Source of the DNA: Diaporthe sp. PMI_573 | Taxonomy: Eukaryota > Ascomycota > Sordariomycetes > Diaporthales > Diaporthaceae | DNA length: 64,000 nucleotides | NCBI GenBank assembly: GCA_021399435.1 | Contig: JAJTUP010000005.1 | Span: 806,001-870,000, forward strand | Direction of reading: 5' to 3' | Shown: in pieces, positions 57,269-64,000 of the stretch | How the letters are laid out: every line of letters starts with the position of its first letter | Position numbering within the stretch: position 1 is the stretch's first letter | Notes under the pieces: generated by a model | What the model saw: the letters and a program-made list of their open reading frames with translations, nothing else | What the model was told of the DNA's origin: nothing | The model's database searches: none | Made by a program: the position numbers and the translations under genes

Positions 57269-58902
57269 TTGTGCCACCCGACTCATAGATGGCCCCCTTC
57301 CTCTCACAAGCTCCAGATGTCCTGCAGCCCCTTTGCCAGCCCCATCTGCCGCTCCCAGACGCTAGCCGCTTCTTGTGCCACCATCTCGAAACTCCAGCCA
57401 ACGGTGGCTGACGGCGAGAGACCTGCGTCAGAGCATGCCGCACTTCTGAGCATTACACCACATGGCGCCGGGCATTTTGAGGCACGGAAACTCTTCACAG
57501 CCCTCTGAAGCCTCCTACTGGTCCTCTTGGTTTGGTTTTGTGATCTGATCATCTCCTGACCCCGCCTCGGTGCGGCAGGGCCGGCAGCCTGAACCTCTTG
57601 GGTCGGAATCCCGCGCGAATTGACGCCAAACGGGCGCCACGACTCAACAAGAGATATGCGATTTCTGCACGCAATCATCAACAACAGCAGCTTTGTCGTC
57701 ATCGTAATCATGCTCATCGCCCATCATCACCATCATCAGGTTGTCATCGACGTTGCGCTCTGATTCGCAAACCATCGGGTCGTATGACTTGTCTTATCTG
57801 TGCCTCGAACCTTGCATCGAACGGTCGGAAGCCCAGCCTGTTAGTTTTGTGCCCGTCCGCCAACGGCCGCGGTACAAGGAGAATTCCCCACAAGCGGGAT
57901 GACGAGTTTGGGCTAAGCTGGTGTCACCCCTGGAAGTGGGCACGGCGGCGGCGATGACACAGAAGGTTCACGGGCTGTGCCGCGAATCCTGCAGGCAGCT
58001 TCTGCGAACCCCTGTTGGCCACGAGGTTCCCTCCCATCATTCACGCTCTGCCCGCAATGACAGCCGAGGAAGCCAAGAACCAAAGCGCCGGACTGCGACC
58101 GACCGCTTCCTGTTTTGCTCTTCTCCTTCCCCGGCTCTTACACTACACACACGGTACCACACTCGGAGCATTCTAGAGAATGTCAAACGGGGTGGCAGGG
58201 CCCCCTGGTTCGTTCACAGCACTTGTCGCTGCTCACGTGGCGCGGGAAAACTTTTGCAATCAAAGGAGGAAGCCAAAGACTATTGGGGAGGCCGTTCTAC
58301 CACTCGGCAACGTAATTTGCTGTGTGAAGTTGTCCCGAACACGAACCTAGCGACGTCTTCTGGTTGTCTCCACAGCCAGAGAGCCGAGGGACCCAATGAC
58401 CTCCGAGCATCTCGTGTCGAGCCGTCCACCCCTGCCCATCTTGAACCCGATCGATCTAGTGCCGCCCACTCGAGGACCTGACCACGATACATGAAAATTC
58501 CGAAGTGCCATAGCCCTGGGCCCCATTGGAAGCAATGGTGGTGAGGAAATTGGCTGGAGTTGGTGCTCATACGGTATCACAACACAGTACGCTTTGTGCT
58601 GCGCTGTCGCCCACGCTGCGGTGCCGAGTCCAATCCCCAGATTGGCATGGAGCAGGGCCTCCCCATTTAATGTCAGCACCGCGTTACATTCGCACTGTCT
58701 GGAATTTGGGATCGTCCCAGAGTCGGCAGACCGACCCTACGGTACGGGGTACCTTGGCTTGTACTGCGTCAGCCTCTTCGGCTCCACTGGCACCTGGTGG
58801 CTTTCTAACCTTTCACTGTTGCCGGACTTGGCGCGGGCTGCCATTAGGATCCGCAGAGTTGCAGCGATGACCCAACACAGCAACCAGCGGTGAATGAGGA
58901 GA

Positions 58903-58927
58903 GAGCCACGAGGGGCCCTCGTGGCTC
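58903..58927. repeat. Perfect 12-bp inverted repeat with 1-bp centre
   Basis: The arm GAGCCACGAGGG is followed by one G and then its exact reverse complement. It could form a strong hairpin if transcribed or be a symmetric protein-binding site. No gene or T-run lies beside it, so it is not called a terminator. Confidence 0.85.
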
Positions 58928-61590
58928 ACAAATTGATCTTTTGACGCCGAGCCTCAAAAACCGGTAGGTAGACGAGCACCCCTCTGTTGCTCGAATCCAC
59001 AAAGCATTAGCACCACACTGCACCGCACGTTGGAGCCCGTGTTTCGCCCGCAGAGCGCGCAGGGCAGGCCGCAATGGTCGATCAGCTACGCCTAGCAACG
59101 TGTGGGGGTTGTACTGCCAAACGGCCTCAGCTACGATCACAAACCAAAACTCCGACAGGACGCAGCGGCTGCAATTTTGAAGAGGTCAAGGTGGGGCTCG
59201 TCAGGTATGATCAAAACTGTGTCCATTGCTAGTTCTGGACCATCCCGCTTTGTGCAACCCTGTTGCTTGACCTGCGGCAAAGACACCAACCATGGTTGGC
59301 ACGGTTGGCAGGATCCAGACTGGGGAACAAATAGGGTTCAGACACAAACTTGACGCTGCGGCCGAGGATGCGGCCTAGATACAGAGGACCCGGCATGGTG
59401 GGATGAAACGGCCCATTAGACGCGGGCCACATCGACCTCAAATCACCACCTGATTGGAAAGTCGAGCCTTCAAAACTGCCTTCGGCATCCAACAGCTGCG
59501 GCTCTCCAATCAGTCGCTTTGACGCCGAGGCGCTCGACGGTCTGATGACCCCAACACTTCACGTTGACTTGACCGGTTGAAAGGCACACACCAGACTCGC
59601 ATGTGCCATCGTGGTGCGTAACACACCCCAGGCCACACAGGACCCGATGCAGGGAGCCAACAAACAAGCGCCATGCCGCGCTGCCTGAGCTGCCTCCCCT
59701 GTAGCACGTACTGTCAGTCGGGTAGGAGTGTCTTGCACGACAGCCACCACTATGATGCCGGAGCAGTCTGCTGTGTGCCGAGGGCACCCAGGACTCGGTA
59801 TCACGACGTCTGATCGAGACATATGGCATCTGACAGCCAGCCACCCTGCCCCTCCGTTCCCGCGCACCGTGGGCTCAAGGACGCGCTTGCACGCCAAAAT
59901 GTGTGGGATGATGCCACGGAAGACATGCCGGATCAAGCAAGACTCCTCGCGGTTGGCGTCGAGTGGCAACGTTTAGGAGGCCGACTAAAACCCAAAGGAG
60001 ACAGGGGTTGATACCGACAATCTGGTTCACATCCAGCCGAAGCAAGCCAGGCCAAGGAGGCGGAGTCACAAAAGATTAGGAGTAGTAGCCCTCTTGTTCG
60101 TCTTCCGCCAGCCCGCCTCGCATGTGCGTGTGTGCCCGGCAAAGTACGTTTCACCATGGTTCTATCAGGTGCGACCAATGGACGAGACCAAGACACACTA
60201 CGGAGCGCTACCTGCTCATCGTTTGCTTTTTCCCTCCCGTCCGTCCTGTTTTAGAGAAAGGACTGTGCCGAAGCGGCCCGCCTGCAACCCTGCCTATCAG
60301 CGACATGGAGGAAGGGCCCGGGGTCGCTGTTCGTTCGACACGCGAGTTCCCTTGCGCCATCCGAGATTCTGCAAACAAAGCCGAGGACGATATTGGCGGG
60401 ATTTGCATCATCAGCTGCTCAGTGCGTCCCGGAATCTCGACTTCCTAGCTGGTGGCCCTTACCACATCGGGACCCAATCCACACCCTCGGGGTGCAGTGA
60501 TGTAGGCCTCGTGGCTGGCAACCCGCCGTCGACACACAGTGTGACATCTGGAATACCTGTCCAGATATTTGTACCGTGTCATTCACACGGTATTGTAGAC
60601 GTCCCAGCGGGGTGCAGGATGCGTCGATGGCACCAGTGGCCCGGCCCTGCGCGACCCCCTTGTGCTGCTGGGGCCAGGATCGCATGCTGGGGTTTGGCAG
60701 CTGCAAACGCTGACCCATAGGCGCTACAGAAGTGGAGTTCTTCAGCCGTATTTTTCATCCTCCTGCCCTTGGGAATCGGCACCCTCGTTGACAGCTCAAG
60801 TCATTTTACCTGCGGCTCCCCTGCAGACTCTGGCGGCCATGTGCTCTTTACCCCTTTCCCAGCGCCTGCCACGGATAAATCTTAATCTGCGAGCGGCAAC
60901 AGCTGGCGACAGGAAAACCACGAGGTGCCCCAGAGCCACAAGGGAGGACCCGAGCCATCCGTGGGCAACCCAGGGACTCTAAAATCTTAATCGCGGTGAC
61001 AATGGGCCCAGCAGAGGCCCAGAACTTCGCCTCATCTTCTGACTTCCTGCGAGAAAAACGAGACGAGCAAAATCTAGAACGGCGGTTTTCAACCGAGCGT
61101 GGGCGACTTGACGGCTCAATGTCCAGGATTGCCAGCTTACAGAGAGCACGGTATGACCGATGGCTCCCTCCGGCCACTCGGTAATGAATGGCGGTCGAGA
61201 AAATCCAGACAGAGTCCTCGCCCTTGACACCAACACTCCACTTACCCGGTCTGGGTTCGACTGTCCAGAAAAGAGGTAGACCACCGCGAGGGCAGTCGGC
61301 TGATGAAGCAAATATCGTTATCGATGTCCGTGAGCAGTGCGCACCTGCCGACATGACCCCAGCTGCCCGCACCCTCTATCCGGCTCGAGCTCTGGGCTCC
61401 CTGGTGCGCTTCTCCCTGACCCGTCTGAGCATGTCCCTGTTGTTACTCTAGGGAGAGAAGTGTCACCCACCTGGTCCTTTGATGAGAGTGAAACTTAGAC
61501 TTTCGAGATTCCGCCTGGGTTGAGACCCATTCAGACCTGGGGACAGGCCGGCCAGTGTCTAAATCAAGTGCAGACAGACCGAGACGAGGC

Positions 61591-61624
61591 AAGCCAGGTC
61601 AAGTCAGATCAAGTCAGACCAAGC
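61591..61624. repeat. Degenerate (CAAGT/CAGAT) pentamer repeat
   Basis: Alternating AAGTC and AGATC/AGACC pentamers, about six units, similar to the CCAGA repeats at 22.8 and 33.0 kb but more degenerate. Confidence 0.55.
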
Positions 61625-61696
61625 CCATGGGGAGTCAGTCATCTTATTGTCTGCGCCATCGCCGTCCTCGTGCCGCGGATCCCAGGGACGCGGGAA

Positions 61697-61718
61697 ATAC
61701 ATACATACATACATACAT
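61697..61718. repeat. (ATAC) tetramer repeat
   Basis: Five copies of ATAC, then ATG. Simple sequence repeat. Confidence 0.85.
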
Positions 61719-61808
61719 GCGAGGCTTGCGAGGGAGGGCGGGTGACGGGTACGAGGCACCTAGTCGAGGCTGGATACCACAGTACATCGAACAAGTACCC
61801 ATGTATGC

Positions 61809-61829
61809 AGGTACTTGGAGCAAGTACCT
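61809..61829. repeat. 8-bp inverted repeat with 5-bp loop
   Basis: The arms AGGTACTT and AAGTACCT are separated by GGAGC. Further GGTAC motifs follow within 40 bp. Possible hairpin or symmetric binding site. Confidence 0.7.
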
Positions 61830-62742
61830 TTTGTGCTGAGGTACGTACCGGGGGCCAAGGCAGGGATGCATGGGTGAGTTAGGGCCGCCCCTGGGCCTGG
61901 GAACAGAACAACCTGGGAAGGCACATGGGCCTTTCCCGCCCGCCCTCCTGCTCGGTCCCCTGCCCGGCCCTGCGCTGCCCTGCCTACCTACCTAGAGTAG
62001 ATGCTATCCCTATCCCGTCCGCTCATTCATCCATCCTGCCCATCCATCCGTCCATCCACCCACCCACCACCCACCCAAACCAACACCATCATCCATGGAC
62101 CGACCCATGGGACCATGATGCATCCTTACCCTTACCAGGCTTACAGCACGGTACATCCAAGTACCCGGTTGCCAGACAGCCAGAGTGCCGCGCCCCCGCC
62201 GCCGTGTGGAACCCTTCCGTCTGTCTGTTGCCAAGTTGGAGAGAGGGCTTGCTTCCATTCCTTCCCCATTCCAACCCATACATGCCATGACCTGCCATGA
62301 CCTACCGTGAACCGTACCTACCTAACCTAACCTGAATCTGAATCTGAATCCGACCCGGCAGCCTACCTGACTTGACCTGACGGCCCAGGCAGGAGGACCA
62401 GGAACACATACCTTCCACCTTTCCACCTCTCCCACACACACAGCTCGTACGTAAGTAAACGGGGGACACCTCTCCAGGAATACATTACCATCCTTCCCGC
62501 ACCTCTCTGCACTCCGCGTCACCGTCGACCATCCCTTTCCCTTTTCTACCTTGTCTTTGTCTCGACTCTGCCCTGTCTTGCCTGTCGGCGCTCCTCGTCT
62601 CGTTTTCCCATTCCAATTCCGCCCTCGGGCCCGACCCGATAACCCCCACCCCGCCACTGCAGCAGGCTCACAGAAAAAAGGTACGGCTTTGATCCTGATG
62701 TGCGCGCGGGCCTGCGTGTGTTTATGTTTGTGTCTTTGTGTA

Positions 62743-62764
62743 TGTGTGTGTGTGTGTGTGTGTG
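62743..62764. repeat. (TG) microsatellite, 11 units
   Basis: Eleven TG dinucleotides in the presumed leader region at the end of the window. Confidence 0.85.
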
Positions 62765-63053
62765 CGTGCCTACTCGTCAGCGTTGCCCGCCACATGTACG
62801 CGACTGGACTCGAGCTTGACTCGATCTCCATCACATACGATGCTCACTTGCCTGATGACGACTTGACACGGGAACTTCAGAGTCTCTCCTTGTCTTTGTT
62901 CCTCTACCGTTCCTTGCCACTCCTCACCCAACATCCTCCCCTCCTCCTCTCCTGCCCCCCCCCCAAACCAACCAACCAACCAACCAACTGAGTAAGAGGG
63001 CAGCTCACTCTGCTGCACTTGGCTCTTTGCTGACAGTTGGCTGCAAACGTTAC

Positions 63054-63085
63054 TTGCCCCTTTGCCCCTTTGCCCCTTTGCCCCT
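63054..63085. repeat. 8-bp tandem repeat TTTGCCCC, four copies
   Basis: Four nearly perfect copies followed directly by a CTTTTT-type pyrimidine tract. Confidence 0.85.
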
Positions 63086-63600
63086 ACAGACTCGCCTCTT
63101 CTTTCTTTTTCTTTCTTTTTCTCTAGCTCCCTCCGTCTGCCCGTTTTGTTGTTGTGCCATGATATCATCCATGACCGTGGCGTTCCCGCAACGAGTTGAG
63201 CAAGTGGGCACACTGAGCTTGTAGGCTGACATTCCTCGAGGGGCGGCAGGAGATCTAGAAGATTGGAGAGCACGGTCCGGAATTGGGCATTGGAACGAAC
63301 GGAACTTGCACTCGGCTCGGCCCAGCTCATTCGCGGCGAGGCCTTCATGAAGGTTGGCGAGTTCGAGTTCGAGAAAGGCGAAACGAACGAACGGAGCACG
63401 GCCAGAAACGGTGCACACCCTAAGGGCGACCACCCGTCCCGCCCATGGTGCCTTGGTGTCTTGGGGCTTTTTCCTTTTGAGATTGACGAGACCTGCCAGC
63501 GAGATCAGGACCTGATCTAGTAACCTTCCGGGCTGTCCCGCTAAGTACTTGCCGTTCCAAAACCACCCACCCGGGCAGGCAGAGGAAGGGGGTACTGGGC

Positions 63601-63657
63601 CGTACTGTGCTGTGCCGTACCGTACCGCACCCGCACCGTACCGCACCGTACCGTGCC
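63601..63657. repeat. Degenerate (CCGTA/CCGCA) pentamer repeat
   Basis: About ten pentameric units mixing CCGTA and CCGCA with some irregular spacing, near the window end. Confidence 0.75.
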
Positions 63658-64000
63658 TGCAGACTGGCAAGACCTGCAACCGCGACTTGCTTGCTGGTGC
63701 TCCTGGCTGCTACTTTCAAGACTGCGACGAGGCCTGGCGAGGGAGTTTCCGACTATAAGGAAGGGTGTTCCCGCCCCGAATCCGCCCAAGGGAAACTTCT
63801 CCACACTTTGGGAATTTTGCATCGGCCCCCTTCCAAACTTTGCCAAATTACATTGCTTGCAGCGACCCCAAGGCGATAACGAGAAAACCCTCTGTTTTCT
63901 TTCCTTTGCGACACCTCGTCCTCGACACGACTCCGCGCAACGCACACACCACATACCACTCACCCACATAGACACACCCACACACCCACACCCACATCCA

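Larger units (their letters stand above)
46629..64000. other. About 17 kb without a supportable gene
   Basis: On both strands I found only short, mutually overlapping open frames with Arg/Ser/Pro-rich or Cys-rich composition and no family motifs. There is no strong A+T bias of the kind left by repeat-induced point mutation, and no recognisable transposase, reverse transcriptase or terminal repeats. Small features are listed separately. From about 62.0 kb the sequence becomes rich in CCAT, ACCT and CT repeats with pyrimidine tracts (62525-62600) and, at the very end, CACA/CCCA-rich sequence. This resembles the promoter and leader of a plus-strand gene starting beyond the window (inference). 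Confidence 0.5.

Noticed and set aside
46629..62000. RIP-mutated transposon remains
   Set aside because: No strong A+T shift, no recognisable reverse transcriptase or transposase motifs and no long terminal repeats could be seen by eye; a repeat-library search would be decisive.
62310..62335. Telomere-like CCTAACCTAACC sequence
   Set aside because: Only about two imperfect units, embedded in a CCTA/CTGAAT-rich simple-sequence stretch and followed by more ordinary DNA; not a chromosome end.

Overview
The window reads as nuclear chromosomal DNA of a filamentous ascomycete, most likely a Sordariomycete. Genes are interrupted by short introns (mostly 50-230 nt) with GT/AG ends and CTAAC/CTGAC-like branch sites, coding DNA is rich in G and C at third positions, and the recognisable proteins are closest to fungal families. 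No bacterial operons, tRNAs, rRNAs or CRISPR arrays were seen. Exon joins given here come from reading splice signals and frame by eye and have not been tested with transcripts.

Layout. 1-5.4 kb: a GRAM-TBC Rab GTPase-activating protein (minus strand, cut by the window start) faces a PKA catalytic subunit (plus strand) across a 3 kb intergenic region with a perfect CRE palindrome. 5.4-11.8 kb: a tail-anchored inositol-polyphosphate 5-phosphatase of Inp54 type, bracketed by two arrays of one 15-bp repeat family. 11.8-13.3 kb: casein kinase 1 (Hrr25/CK-1a type) with a four-codon first exon. 13.3-23.3 kb: almost empty except for one intronless, unrecognised multipass membrane protein at 19.1-20.6 kb. 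23.3-24.4 kb: the Golgi Qa-SNARE Sed5.

25.2-32.3 kb is a compact metabolic block: an aldo/keto reductase, a KduD-like short-chain dehydrogenase, a zinc polyol dehydrogenase, an FrsA/Ayg1-like alpha/beta-hydrolase that appears to have lost its catalytic serine and histidine, and a possible 80-residue small gene. 34.2-40.3 kb: glucosamine-6-phosphate N-acetyltransferase (Gna1) and a 1249-residue class 3 lipase. 45.4-46.6 kb: a four-exon SAM-dependent methyltransferase with a nine-histidine run. From 46.6 kb to the end (about 17 kb) I can support no gene; it holds scattered short tandem repeats and palindromes, and its last 2 kb look like the promoter or leader of a gene beyond the window.

Much of the gene set is housekeeping: membrane traffic (TBC-GAP, Sed5, PI(4,5)P2 phosphatase), signalling (PKA, CK1) and cell-wall precursor supply (Gna1). 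The less ordinary material is the 15-bp repeat pair around the Inp54 gene, the pseudo-hydrolase beside the sugar and polyol enzymes, the orphan membrane protein, the alternative C-terminus encoded at the CK1 last intron, and the long gene-free stretches. I did not find a clearly new multi-gene system.
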